The notes under the pieces: model-generated | What the model saw: the letters and a program-made list of their open reading frames with translations, nothing else | Told to the model about the DNA's origin: nothing | The model's database searches: none | Position numbers and translations under genes: made by a program | Shown here: positions 8,384 through 17,244 of the stretch, piece by piece | How the letters are laid out: each line of letters begins with the position of its first letter | Position numbering within the stretch: the first letter of the stretch is position 1 | Source of the DNA: JAHFUA01 sp963733935 | Lineage (GTDB): Bacteria > Acidobacteriota > Terriglobia > Terriglobales > Acidobacteriaceae | Assembly: GCA_963733935.1 (NCBI GenBank) | Contig: CAVTEQ010000006.1 | Span: 62,001 to 126,000 of the forward strand | Length of the DNA: 64,000 bases | Direction: 5' to 3'

Positions 8384-8812
8384 TTACGCGATCTGACGAG
8401 CGGTTGCCTCAGAGGCCACCACCGCGTGACGCGCCGAGTGCAGCGCCCATGAGGTCATTACGAATCCAAGTAACACCAGCAGGACAAGGATGTTGGCGAC
8501 CGGATCGCCACTGACCGTATGAGAGAGGGCAGCGCCGGTCAGGGTGAAGAACATCCCCGCATACGCCCACTCCTTCAGTCGCGGATGCCCGGGTAAGAGG
8601 ATTGCGGCGGAGCCGAGCAGCTTCCAGACACCGAGAATTGTGGCGAAGTATGCCGGATAACCCAAGTGGATCAACCCGGCGATGACCGCCGGTACACGCA
8701 GCAGGTCTGAAGCAGCGATTATGGTAAGCGCGAGCACTGTGAATCCGGTGCTCGCCCAATAGAGGACTTTCTTGCCCTTAGTCGTCGTGCGAGCCGTTGT
8801 TGTAACCGGCAT
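8384..8812 (-). CDS. DoxX-like membrane protein (DoxX_2 type)
   Basis: 142 residues with four predicted membrane helices (about 18-38, 50-68, 80-98 and 106-126); the tight turn GHPRLKEWAYAGMFFTLTGA is typical of DoxX_2 proteins. Members are linked to quinone or thiol redox reactions and oxidative stress, but biochemical roles are mostly unproven. The ATG at 8812 has AAGGAG 7 bases upstream. A near-consensus -24/-12 promoter (8850-8865) and a triple half-site operator (8920-8955) precede it, marking it as a target of the neighbouring sigma-54 activators. Confidence 0.75.
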   Translation of the reverse strand: MPVTTTARTTTKGKKVLYWASTGFTVLALTIIAASDLLRVPAVIAGLIHLGYPAYFATILGVWKLLGSAAILLPGHPRLKEWAYAGMFFTLTGAALSHTVSGDPVANILVLLVLLGFVMTSWALHSARHAVVASEATARQIA

Positions 8813-8849
8813 ATGCCATCTCCTTTTTTCTTGCTACGCGCAAAAAAGG

Positions 8850-8865
8850 GCAAAGCGGGTGCCAA
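8850..8865 (-). promoter_or_regulatory. Sigma-54 (-24/-12) promoter for DoxX/STAS genes
   Basis: The minus strand reads TTGGCACCCGCTTTGC: GG and GC are 12 bases apart as required, and it matches TTGGCAC-N5-TTGC. It is 38 bases before the DoxX start codon. Confidence 0.75.
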
Positions 8866-8919
8866 ACTCAATAGGCTGCAAGATCATGGAGTTCCAGCCT
8901 GGGGGTGGAACAAGCTCGG

Positions 8920-8955
8920 TTGACAGTCAAAGCTGTCAAATCACGTTTTTGACAG
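8920..8955. promoter_or_regulatory. Upstream activator site A
   Basis: TTGACAG-N6-CTGTCAA (8920-8939), a perfect inverted repeat, followed by a third half-site TTGACAG at 8949-8955. The near edge is 56 bases from the -24 element at 8862-8863, a normal position for a sigma-54 activator. Confidence 0.65.
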
Positions 8956-8991
8956 GTAAGGACGAAGGAGGTGGTGGCGGGTTACCGATCA

Positions 8992-10669
8992 TCAGGCATA
9001 CTGCCGCGGATCAATTCCGAGCTTCTTGATTCGCGCAATTAGGGTCGTGCGGTTGACGCCCATGCGAGCGGCAGCGCCGTCCGCGCCGCCGACCTTTCCC
9101 TTGCTTTCCGTCAGTGCGCGCACGATCTCTTCGCGCTGCTCCTGGGTAAATTCGTCGTCCGCAACATCTTTCCTGCCGTTCAGAGCGCTGATGGTTTCTT
9201 TCACAATCCGGGCAATGGCGTCCCTAGTGGCTGGTTGTTCGGCGGCGGCTGTGGGTTGGGTCTCTGCACTCGCCTTTCGCAGCTCTGACAGCGGCGCTTC
9301 GAGCGATTTCCCGCGCGTCAGGATCGCGGCGCGCTCGATGAAGTTCTCCAGTTCGCGGATGTTGCCCGGCCAATCCCAGGCCGTCAGGCCCTTCATCACG
9401 GCGACCGGGACCGAGTCGATCCGTTTCTGCATTTGTTTGGCGAACTTCTGGACGAAGTAGCCCACCAGCAGGGGAATGTCCTCGCGACGCTCGCGTAATG
9501 GCGGGATGCGGATGGGAAAGACATTCAAGCGATAGAACAGATCACTGCGGAATTCGCGGTCCGCAATCATCTTCTCCAGGTCACGGTTCGTCGCCGCGAT
9601 CAGCCGCACGTTTACCTTGCGCGTGTGGGTACTGCCCAGGCGCTCAAATTCCCGCTCCTGAAGGGCGCGCAGGAGCTTGGGCTGGATCTCAATCGGGATG
9701 TCGCCCACTTCGTCGAGGAACAGGGTCCCTTTGATCGGCCAATTCCATTCGACCGACCTTCTGGCTGATGGCGCCGGTGAACGCACCTTTCTCATGCCCG
9801 AACAGTTCGCTTTCAAGCAAACCAGTGGGAATGGCCGCGCAGTTAAGCTTCACGAATGTCCGCTCGTTGCGCCGGCTGCGATCATGGATCGCTCGTGCAA
9901 TGAGTTCCTTGCCTGTTCCGGTTTCGCCCAATAGCAGCACCGTGGAATCGCTGGGCGCGACCGTTTCGACCAGTTGCAGGACCTGCCTGATCGCCGCACT
10001 GCTGCCCACGATCTGCTCGAAGTCCATTTCGCTGCGGATTTCTTCTTCGAGGTAGAGCTTCTCCTGGGCGAGCTTTTCTTTGAGCTGCACTATTTCTTCA
10101 TACGCCAGCGCGTTGTCGACGGCGATAGCAATTTGTCCCGCCGCCTGACTGAGGAAATCGACCTCGTCCTGCGTGAACATGTCTTCGCTCACCCGCGCAA
10201 GCGACATGTATCCCAGTGCACGGCCGCGATTCACGAGGGGTATGAAGCAGACCGTCTTGAGGCCTTCTGCGGCCGCGCGCGTAGAAGTCACTCGCCCGCT
10301 CACTGGTTTCAACGTAGCCAATGCACGCTTCGGCGGACTGTCGTCGGTCGGAGTGACAATCTGCTCTTCCTTGAAGAACCCCTTGCTGCCGGGAAAATCC
10401 AAAGCGTGGAGGCGGAACGTTCCCGGTTCTGCGGCTGGCAACGCAATATTCGCGGCATCGCAGTGCATCACCTCACGCACGTTCGACGCGACTGTATGTA
10501 GCACCTCCTTTAACGTCAGGTTCGAGGTGATGCTGTTCGTCAGCTTGAGAAGGAGTTGAAGCCGATTGTTCTGCTCTTGCAGGCGTGCAGCTGCGGCTCC
10601 GCGCTGGTGGGGTTCATCGCCCCGATCGCGCAGAGTACTGCCTTCAGGCGTTGCTGCATGTCCGCCCAT
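8992..10669 (-). CDS. Sigma-54-dependent activator EBP1: GAF, AAA+ and Fis-type HTH (one frame break)
   Basis: Removing one A near 9732 (GATCAAAGGG to GATCAAGGG) joins two frames into 558 residues. A GAF sensor domain (about 45-200), a short coiled linker and an AAA+ domain follow, with Walker A GETGTGKE, the sigma-54 contact loop GAFTGA, Walker B LFLDEVGD and sensor II around NIRELENFIERA. A Fis-type helix-turn-helix (ADGAAARMGVNRTTLIARIK) ends the protein. It has no receiver domain, so it probably senses a ligand or redox state through GAF, like FhlA/NorR-type proteins. It is about 80% identical to EBP2 at 12114-13767. It is the last gene after the membrane protein and TetR chimera, so it may be autoregulated from the promoter at 11873. 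Confidence 0.8.
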
Positions 10670-10729
10670 GTTAGCCGGTTGAAAGAGCTAGCCCGCCCTG
10701 GTTGTTGGGAAGTTTATCGCAAGATGAAT

Positions 10730-11197
10730 CTATGCGGCCACACTCAATGCACACAGGGTCCCGGCGGTCAACAAAGCCCCGCCGAGAATGCCGTAGATCG
10801 TTACGCTTCGCTGGGCTCCCTTTCGAGAGAGCTGGAACGAGGCGGAGTAAGCGCCCAACGCGAGCATGTCACAAATCACCGCGACCAGGAGCCGCTGGCC
10901 GCTGCCGAATCTCATGACGGCTTGGCCCAAGACGAAATGACTTGCGACCGCTACCGTTGAGGCGATCGCCACGGCCGCTGCAACGGCTTTACGCCTGCCG
11001 CCAACGCTGCTCGGTTCCGTGGTGTGGGAACCCAATTTGTCGCCGAAGTAATGATTCAGCGCGGCCATGTCCGTTCCCGCGCGCAGGCAGATTTCTCTCA
11101 TGGTTGCGCGTTGCAAACCGAATTCCGCGAACACCTGACCGGCCGCCTCGATGAGCTTCGCTCTTGTTACATCCAGCGATCTTTGGTCGTTCGTCAT
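10730..11197 (-). CDS. Chimera: TetR DNA-binding N-terminus joined to a small membrane region
   Basis: 155 residues. Residues 1-54 are a clear TetR helix-turn-helix (TRAKLIEAAGQVFAEFG, MREICLRAGTDMAALNHYFGDK). Instead of the ligand-binding helices there follow about 100 residues with three hydrophobic segments (roughly 72-90, 97-115, 130-152). The frame is continuous. It may be a recombination product in which a truncated tetR gene captured the end of a membrane protein gene, or a real membrane-tethered regulator. It lies 46 bases after the membrane protein gene and 60 bases before EBP1, all co-directional. Confidence 0.55.
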   Translation of the reverse strand: MTNDQRSLDVTRAKLIEAAGQVFAEFGLQRATMREICLRAGTDMAALNHYFGDKLGSHTTEPSSVGGRRKAVAAAVAIASTVAVASHFVLGQAVMRFGSGQRLLVAVICDMLALGAYSASFQLSRKGAQRSVTIYGILGGALLTAGTLCALSVAA

Positions 11198-11243
11198 GGC
11201 GACGCAATCTCCTCGTCAACTACTTTGTTCATCGAACAGCAAG

Positions 11244-11807
11244 CTAGTTGGCCGCCGTTGCAGCGCGGATTACCGGGCGTCGCCAAGCAAGACCTGCCAA
11301 GAGCGCGCCAAGGGCGACGGCACCAGAAATGGCTATTAGGCTGAACGTGCCGTCCATTTTGGTCACCATTAAAAGGAGGATCCCGAACACGAGTGTGACC
11401 CGAAACCGCACAGAGGCAAGCAAAACGGGGTCATGAAGATGGTGCTCTAAGCAGGCGGAAAATTTGTCCGGAGTTTCTTTGGCGATTTTGAAAATCGCAT
11501 TAACCCGCGGACGAGTGAAAACTATGCCCGTCAGCGCAATGGCAACCAAAGCTGCTAATGCTGCGAAAATCCAGGTTTGATCCCAACCTACTCTTGAAGC
11601 CAGGTAGCGGCCTGAAAGGAAGACGACACCGATTGCTGGTCCGTAAAACATGGGCGCGATTTTTGCCAGGTTAATCCACGGGTCTGCGTGGACGCGATCG
11701 AGACTCTTCCGCAAATAGCTGACAGCCAGCCATTCAAGGGATAATCCCGCGAAGAGAAAGAATGCGCCCGCGATGTGACTGAACAAAACTGCCGCGAACA
11801 AAGTCAT
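11244..11807 (-). CDS. Integral membrane protein of unknown function (DUF2269-like)
   Basis: 187 residues from the ATG at 11807, chosen for the GGAGGT 5 bases upstream. Four or five hydrophobic helices (about 2-22, 44-62, 75-95, 135-155, 160-180); the loop LRKSLDRVHADPWINLAKIA and the long polar loop at 100-130 fit membrane proteins annotated as DUF2269-like, but the assignment is tentative. It is the first gene of a unit that continues to the TetR chimera and EBP1, and lies downstream of a sigma-54 promoter (11873-11888) and operator B. Confidence 0.6.
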   Translation of the reverse strand: MTLFAAVLFSHIAGAFFLFAGLSLEWLAVSYLRKSLDRVHADPWINLAKIAPMFYGPAIGVVFLSGRYLASRVGWDQTWIFAALAALVAIALTGIVFTRPRVNAIFKIAKETPDKFSACLEHHLHDPVLLASVRFRVTLVFGILLLMVTKMDGTFSLIAISGAVALGALLAGLAWRRPVIRAATAAN

Positions 11808-11872
11808 GCTGCACCTCCGTGCCGCGTTCCTTCGGCTTTCATGGTGTCGAGCCGCTTTCGCATCCGACAAAG

Positions 11873-11888
11873 GCAACTGCCATGCCAA
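11873..11888 (-). promoter_or_regulatory. Sigma-54 promoter for membrane protein-TetR chimera-EBP1 unit
   Basis: The minus strand reads TTGGCATGGCAGTTGC, with GG and GC 12 bases apart; one mismatch (CAT for CAC) to the consensus. It lies 66 bases before the start codon at 11807. Confidence 0.7.
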
Positions 11889-11953
11889 AACGTGCTGGCG
11901 GCCAATTTCGTGCAAAACAAGGCTGATGGGCAGTTTCGATCTACGAACGGGTG

Positions 11954-11988
11954 TTGAAGGTTAAAACTGTCAATTGCTCCCTTGACAG
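11954..11988. promoter_or_regulatory. Upstream activator site B, shared by two divergent promoters
   Basis: TTGAAGG-N6-CTGTCAA-N8-TTGACAG. The inner pair has the same N6 spacing as sites A and C, with a degenerate first half-site. It lies 67 bases from the leftward -24 element (11885-11886) and 97 bases from the rightward one (12086-12087), so it can serve both. Confidence 0.6.
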
Positions 11989-12084
11989 TGGAAGGGATCG
12001 GCTGCCGCGTTGCGGTCCCTACAAGCCACCGTAAGACTCGTCTCTCATTTCAGTTCCGCACGTTAAGGCTAGTCACCTGCTTCG

Positions 12085-12100
12085 TGGCAACATACCTGCA
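12085..12100 (+). promoter_or_regulatory. Probable sigma-54 promoter of EBP2
   Basis: TGGCAACATACCTGCA: GG (12086-12087) and GC (12098-12099) are 12 bases apart; two mismatches to TGGCAC-N5-TTGCA. It ends 14 bases before the EBP2 start codon, so the transcript would begin at or next to the start codon, which weakens the call unless a later start is used. Confidence 0.45.
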
Positions 12101-12113
12101 AGTGGTATTCAGC

Positions 12114-13767
12114 ATGGATGAAAACGTTAGTGTCCAGCGCGAGGACGCCGATCAGTCCTTACGACAGCAGAATGATCGCCTGCAGTTGCTGCTGAAACTG
12201 ACCAACAGCATCACCTCGAACCTGGAACTTACGGAAGTGCTGAGGGCAATTGCTGCAAACGTTCGCGAGGTGATGCGCTGCGATGCGGCGACCATTTTGC
12301 TGCCGGGAGCGGAACCAGGAACTTTCCGCAACCATGCAGTCGCCTTTCCCGGGAGCAGGGGATTTCTCAGGGAGGAGCAGACCGTCACTCCGGGAGAAGA
12401 TAGTCCAGCGAAGGCGGGCGTTCGAGACGTTGAAACCGGTGATCTCCTCGAACCCTCTGGGTAGCCATCCCTACAGCCATGCACGTGAAATAGCGACACG
12501 TGAAGGCCTTAAGGCCGCCTGTTTCATACCGCTCGTGAACCGCGGACGCGCGCTCGGAATCCTGGTGCTGGCACGTGCGACCGAGGACGCGTTCACCGAA
12601 GGAGACGTTGAGTTCCTCAGCCAGGCTGCCGGTCAGATTGCCATCGCCATCGAGAACGCGCTTGCCTACCTGGAGATCTCGCAGCTCAAAGACAAACTGG
12701 CCCAGGAAAAGCTTTATCTCGAAGAAGAAATCCGCAGCGAGATGCATTTCGAGCAGATCGTGGGAAACAGCCCGGCCATCAAGCAGGTCCTGCAACTGGT
12801 CGAGACGGTGGCGCCCCGCGATTCTACGGTTCTGCTGCTCGGCGAAACCGGCACAGGAAAGGAGTTGATCGCTCGCGCCATCCACGACCGCAGTCGGCGG
12901 AAAGAGCGAACTTTTGTAAAGCTCAACTGTGCTGCGATTCCAACGGGGCTGCTGGAAAGCGAATTGTTCGGTCACGAAAAAGGCGCGTTTACGGGCGCAA
13001 TCAGCCCAAAAATCGGACGGATGGAGCTCGCCGATCAGGGAACGCTGTTCCTGGACGAAGTAGGCGACATTCCCGGTGAAATCCAGCCGAAGCTGCTCCG
13101 CGCTTTGCAGGAGCGGGAATTTGAACGCCTGGGTAGTACGCATACGCGAAAGGTCAACGTTCGCCTGATTGCCGCGACCAACCGCAACCTGGAGAAGATG
13201 GTCGCCGACCGTGAATTCCGAAGCGATCTCTTTTGCCGCCTCAACGTTTTCCCGATTCGCATCCCGCCGCTGCGGGAGCGTCCGGGCGACATTCCCCTGC
13301 TGGTAACTTACTTCGTCCAGAAGTTTGCCAAGCAAATGCAGAAGAGAATCGACGCGATTCCTGTTGCCGTCATGAAGGGCCTGACGGCCTGGGATTGGCC
13401 GGGCAACATTCGCGAACTGGAGAACTTTATTGAGCGCGCCGTCATCCTGGCGCGCGGCCAATCGCTTGAAGCACCGCTTGGAGAGCTGCGCAAAACCGAG
13501 TCCGAGGAGCGGACACATGCCAAAGCCCAGCTTGCCGAAGACAGTATTGCCCGCATTGTGAAAGAAACGATCAGTGCTCTAAATGGCAAGAAAGATCGTG
13601 CTGACGAATTTGCCAGGAAACAGCGTTGGGAAATCGTGCGCGCACTCACTGAGAGCAAGGGAAAGGTCGGCGGCGCAGACGGTGCTGCCGCTCGCATGGG
13701 CATCAACCGCACGACCCTAATTGCGCGAATCAAGAAGCTCGGAATAAACCCCAGACAGTATGCCTGA
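12114..13767 (+). CDS. Sigma-54-dependent activator EBP2: GAF, AAA+ and Fis-type HTH (one frame break)
   Basis: Removing one G near 12412 (GCGAAGGCGGGCG to GCGAAGCGGGCG) joins the frames into 550 residues. The domains are the same as EBP1: GAF about 30-190, AAA+ with GETGTGKE, GAFTGA, LFLDEVGD and WPGNIRELENF, and a C-terminal Fis helix-turn-helix (RMGINRTTLIARIKKLG). No receiver domain is present. The intact GAFTGA loop means it should contact sigma-54. It reads toward the exporter operon and away from the EBP1 unit, with operator B in the divergent gap. The close paralogue pair flanking common targets suggests a recent duplication, and both may bind the same TTGACAG/CTGTCAA sites. Confidence 0.8.
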
Positions 13768-13837
13768 CACCAACTCTGTTCCTCCCGTTGCACCCAATAC
13801 CTCCCAAAGCGCACATCCCTCCCAAACCGCACTCTCG

Positions 13838-13871
13838 ATGTCAATCGCCCTTTGACAGCATTGACTGTCAA
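13838..13871. promoter_or_regulatory. Upstream activator site C before exporter operon
   Basis: ATGTCAA-N7-TTGACAG-N6-CTGTCAA. The inner palindrome has the same arms and spacing as site A and lies 57 bases from the -24 element at 13929, nearly the same distance as at site A (56). Confidence 0.65.
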
Positions 13872-13926
13872 CAGTGCTTCTACCCACCTCGGCGTTGAAA
13901 ACTAAGGACTTCGCGTGCTCGGACGT

Positions 13927-13943
13927 TTGGCACGCGCGCTGCC
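13927..13943 (+). promoter_or_regulatory. Sigma-54 promoter of the VOC/exporter operon
   Basis: TTGGCACGCGCGCTGCC: GG (13929-13930) and GC (13941-13942) are 12 bases apart, with one mismatch to TTGGCACG-N4-TTGC. It lies 35 bases before the first start codon. Confidence 0.75.
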
Positions 13944-13977
13944 TTTCAGACGCATGAGGCCGGAAGGAGAAAGAGCC

Positions 13978-14334
13978 ATGAAAATCAGCTTGGAAGGTGT
14001 GAGCCTGCATGTCGCGGATGTCGAGAAATCGGTCGCGTTCTATTCGAAATTGCCGGGCGCGCGGCTGATCATGCACCGCGTAGGTGAGTTCGCAAAGTTC
14101 AGGGTCGGTGACGGACACATCCAGGTGGCTGCGATTCCGCAAAGCGAGAAGAGCTTCCACATCGAGATGAACGCCCCAGACCTGCACGTGCTGTACGACG
14201 ACCTGAAGGCTGCCGGCATCGAGCCGGACGAACCGCCGACAAAGCGGTCTTTCGGCAGGACAAATTTCCGGGTACACGATCCGGACGGCAACATCCTGGA
14301 GTTCGACACGGCGGAAACGGAGTCGACGCGGTGA
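13978..14334 (+). CDS. VOC (glyoxalase/bleomycin-resistance) family protein
   Basis: 118 residues, one VOC module of two beta-alpha-beta-beta-beta units: LEGVSLHVADVEKSVAFYSK at the start and NFRVHDPDGNILEF near the end. Metal-binding positions fit His in SLHVAD and Glu in ILEF; which reaction it performs cannot be told. AAGGAG lies 7 bases before the ATG, which was preferred over an upstream frame start. Its TGA overlaps the permease start (GTGA), so translation is coupled. It is the first gene after the sigma-54 promoter. Confidence 0.75.
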   Translation: MKISLEGVSLHVADVEKSVAFYSKLPGARLIMHRVGEFAKFRVGDGHIQVAAIPQSEKSFHIEMNAPDLHVLYDDLKAAGIEPDEPPTKRSFGRTNFRVHDPDGNILEFDTAETESTR

Positions 14335-15467
14335 AAAGCATCCTCAAACTCGCATACAAGTTGCTGGTCAACGACAAGGCGAAGTTCACTGCACTGTTGG
14401 TGGGCATCACCTTCGCCGTCGTCCTGATGCTGCAAGTGACATCAACGTTCATCGGCATGATGAAGAGGGCGTCCGCCACCGTGTACAACATCGGCGCGCC
14501 GATGTGGATCATGGATCCCGCCGTCGAAAGTGCTGGGAGTGCGATCGGCATGCCCGATTACGTGCTCGACGCGGCGCGCAGCATTCCGGGCGTCAGCTAC
14601 GCCGTGCCTGTGTATACCGGTAACACCTTAGCAAAGCTCGACGACGGAACCTACCAGGCTGTTGCGATCGTCGGTCTTGACGACAGCAGCCTGTACGGCA
14701 GACCGAAGCTCCTCGAAGGGAAGATCGAAGACCTCTACGGCGAGAATGCCTTCGTCGTACTGAAGGACGGGGATTACCCCAAGCTGGAGAATCCTCGCGT
14801 CGGGACCGAGTTCCAGGTGAACGACCACCGCGGCGTGATCGTCGGGATCGCCCAGGCCACGAGCGGCGGACTGTTCGGCACGCCGACCCTGTACACAACG
14901 TTCAACCGAGCCCTGCAATACCTCCCGAATCCGCGCTTCACCATCTCGTACGTGCTGGTGCAGACCAAGAGCGCCGCCGATATCCCGAAAATCAAGGAGC
15001 AGGTCAAGCAAATGGGATACATGGCCCTGACGAGAGACGAGTTCGTCGACCGCACTTCGAGCTTCTACATGTGGAAGACGGGATTGGGGATCAACATCAT
15101 GATCATGGCGGCCATGAGTTTCATTGTCGGCCTTTCCATCTCCGGTCAGACGTTCTACACCTTCGTTCTGGAGAACATCGACAAGTTTGCCGCGCTCAAA
15201 GCCATGGGCGCAAACAACCGCGAACTGGTGTTGATGATCCTGTCCCAGGCCGGGTTCACAGCGTTGGTCGGCTATGGCCTTGGGGTTGGCCTGTGCTCGT
15301 TCATGATCACGATGGCGAAGATGCGCCTGCCGGATCTTGCGTCGCAGCTCGCTTACACGAACCTCGCAATGGGGTTCTTCATGGTGGTTCTGATTGCCGG
15401 GGTGTCGAGCTATTTCGGAGTGCGACGCGTGCTGAAGATCGAACCGTTTGAGGTTTTCCGAGGCTGA
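14331..15467 (+). CDS. ABC exporter permease (DevC/MacB type, FtsX domain)
   Basis: 378 residues from a GTG overlapping the previous stop. One N-terminal membrane helix (about 20-42), a large periplasmic domain (45-240), and three C-terminal helices (255-280, 300-325, 340-365) of the FtsX fold ending in RRVLKIEPFEVFRG. This is the topology of DevC and MacB permeases, which work by mechanotransmission with a periplasmic adaptor and an outer-membrane channel rather than by classic transport. The ATPase, adaptor and channel genes follow directly. Confidence 0.85.
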   Translation: MKSILKLAYKLLVNDKAKFTALLVGITFAVVLMLQVTSTFIGMMKRASATVYNIGAPMWIMDPAVESAGSAIGMPDYVLDAARSIPGVSYAVPVYTGNTLAKLDDGTYQAVAIVGLDDSSLYGRPKLLEGKIEDLYGENAFVVLKDGDYPKLENPRVGTEFQVNDHRGVIVGIAQATSGGLFGTPTLYTTFNRALQYLPNPRFTISYVLVQTKSAADIPKIKEQVKQMGYMALTRDEFVDRTSSFYMWKTGLGINIMIMAAMSFIVGLSISGQTFYTFVLENIDKFAALKAMGANNRELVLMILSQAGFTALVGYGLGVGLCSFMITMAKMRLPDLASQLAYTNLAMGFFMVVLIAGVSSYFGVRRVLKIEPFEVFRG

Positions 15468-15468
15468 C

Positions 15469-16167
15469 ATGTCATCGATAGCGATTCACGCAACTGATAT
15501 CCAAAAGTGGTTCGGCGAAGGCGACGCCAGAACCGTTGCACTACGCGGCGTCAGCCTGGAAGCGCACTTCGGCGAGATGCTGTACATCGTCGGGCCATCT
15601 GGCAGCGGAAAGACGACCATGCTCAGCGTCCTCTCCGGCGTCCTGCGGCCGGACACCGGCACGGTAGCGGTCGAGGGCACCGACATATGGTCGCTCTCGC
15701 CTGACCAGCTCGCCGAGTTGCGACTCCACAAAATCGGCTTTGTCTTCCAGGACTTTCACCTGTTCCCGCGGCTGACCACAGCGGAGAACGTGGCGATTCC
15801 GCTGGTCTTGAGGAAACAACCCTGGGACGAAGCCGTTGCCGCAGGCCGCAAGTACCTGGACATCGTCGGACTCACCAAGCGCGCCGACCTGCCTCCCGTG
15901 AAATTGAGCGGAGGCGAACAGCAACGCGTCGCCATCGCACGCGCCATGACCGCACAGCCGGAAATTCTCGTCATGGACGAGCCCACAGCGTCTCTCGACG
16001 GCGACACCGGTCACGGGATCGTGACCTTCGTGAAGGAGCAGATCCTGAATGAGAAGCGGTGCGTCATCGTAGTTACGCACGACAACCGGATCTATGACCT
16101 GGCAACACGGATCTTGAGAATGGAAGACGGTCGCCTTTCGGCCATCGTCAATGGAGAAGCATCATGA
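15469..16167 (+). CDS. ABC transporter ATPase (DevA/MacB/LolD type)
   Basis: 232 residues. Walker A GPSGSGKTT, Q-loop VFQDFHLFPRLT, signature LSGGEQQRVAIARA, Walker B ILVMDEPTASLD and the switch His in VVTHDNR are all intact. It resembles the LolD/MacB/DevA branch that powers FtsX-type permeases. The ATG at 15469 follows the permease stop by one base; the TGA overlaps the adaptor start (ATGA). Confidence 0.9.
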   Translation: MSSIAIHATDIQKWFGEGDARTVALRGVSLEAHFGEMLYIVGPSGSGKTTMLSVLSGVLRPDTGTVAVEGTDIWSLSPDQLAELRLHKIGFVFQDFHLFPRLTTAENVAIPLVLRKQPWDEAVAAGRKYLDIVGLTKRADLPPVKLSGGEQQRVAIARAMTAQPEILVMDEPTASLDGDTGHGIVTFVKEQILNEKRCVIVVTHDNRIYDLATRILRMEDGRLSAIVNGEAS

Positions 16168-17243
16168 AAAAAGTACTGTTCACCTTGTCTGTCTTAGGTC
16201 TGATCGTCGGCGGGCTAGTCGCTTACCTCGGCGGCAAAACGCCGCCCCCATTGCCGCCGGCTTTCAGTCCTGCGGCGAATCCGTACAAAGACGGCATTTA
16301 CGCCAGCGGCATACTTGAAAGCAATCAGAGCAGCGGGCAAAACATCAACATCTACCCCGAAGTCTCCGGGACAGTGAAGGAGATCGCGGTCCGCGAAGGC
16401 CAGGAAGTCCACAAAGGCGACCTGCTTCTGCAGATCGATGATTCCATCCAGAGGGCCACGGTTGAGCAATTACACTCGCAATCGATGGCCGCATTGAGTG
16501 CTCTCGAAGGCCTGCGCGCGCAGCCCCGTAAGGAAAATCTTGAGGTGTCGGAAGCTCAGGTCGCGGCTGCGCAGGCGTCGCTAAAAACGGCGCAGGATAC
16601 TTACAACAAACAAAAGACGGCGTACGACCTGAACGCACGGGCCATCGGAAAAGACGCACTGGACAGCACTGCCAACGCCGTCGCTACCGCGAAAGCAAAC
16701 CTCGAAGTGGCCCAGAGGCAGCTCGACCTGATGAAAGCAGGCGCGTGGACATACGACATCAACAACCAGGACCGTCAGTATCAGGCCTCACAAAAGGCAT
16801 ACCTGTCTGCCAACGCACTGCTTGGCAAGTACGCCATTCGAGCACCGAAGGACGGCAGAGTGCTGGCGATCAGTCCAACGGTCGGCAGCTATGTCTCCGC
16901 GCAGGGCGCTTACGACAGCTACACGCAAAGCAATGTGCCGGTGGTGGTGGTGGGCAGTTCCGAGGCCGAGCTGAACGTCCGTTGCTACGTCGATGAGATC
17001 CTGGTGCCCCGCCTGCCGGCGCCTTCGAAGATCAAGGCGCAGATGTCAGTACGCGGATCGAACGCCAAGTTCGAGTTGGAGTACGTCCGAACCCAGCCGA
17101 TCGTGTCTCCCAAGATCGAACTGTCGAATCAGCGCCAGGAGCGCGTCGATGTCCGGGTGCTCCCTGTCATCTTCAAACTGAAGCCGGTCAATGGCGCGAA
17201 TCTGTATCCCGGCCAGCTGGTCGACGTGTACATCGGAGAGTGA
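16164..17243 (+). CDS. Periplasmic adaptor (HlyD/DevB-type membrane fusion protein)
   Basis: 359 residues. An N-terminal signal/anchor helix (1-22), a biotinyl-lipoyl half (YPEVSGTVKEIAVREGQEVH), a long alpha-helical hairpin (about 95-195), then the second lipoyl half (YAIRAPKDGRVLAISPTVGS) and a beta barrel. It bridges the inner-membrane permease and the TolC-like channel. It overlaps the ATPase gene by four bases and is one base from the channel gene, so all parts of one tripartite pump are co-expressed. Confidence 0.88.
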   Translation: MKKVLFTLSVLGLIVGGLVAYLGGKTPPPLPPAFSPAANPYKDGIYASGILESNQSSGQNINIYPEVSGTVKEIAVREGQEVHKGDLLLQIDDSIQRATVEQLHSQSMAALSALEGLRAQPRKENLEVSEAQVAAAQASLKTAQDTYNKQKTAYDLNARAIGKDALDSTANAVATAKANLEVAQRQLDLMKAGAWTYDINNQDRQYQASQKAYLSANALLGKYAIRAPKDGRVLAISPTVGSYVSAQGAYDSYTQSNVPVVVVGSSEAELNVRCYVDEILVPRLPAPSKIKAQMSVRGSNAKFELEYVRTQPIVSPKIELSNQRQERVDVRVLPVIFKLKPVNGANLYPGQLVDVYIGE

Positions 17244-17244
17244 T

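Noticed and set aside
8992..13767. The EBP pair as a gene fusion or two-component system
   Set aside because: Neither carries a receiver domain and no histidine kinase is adjacent; GAF sensing is the better explanation.
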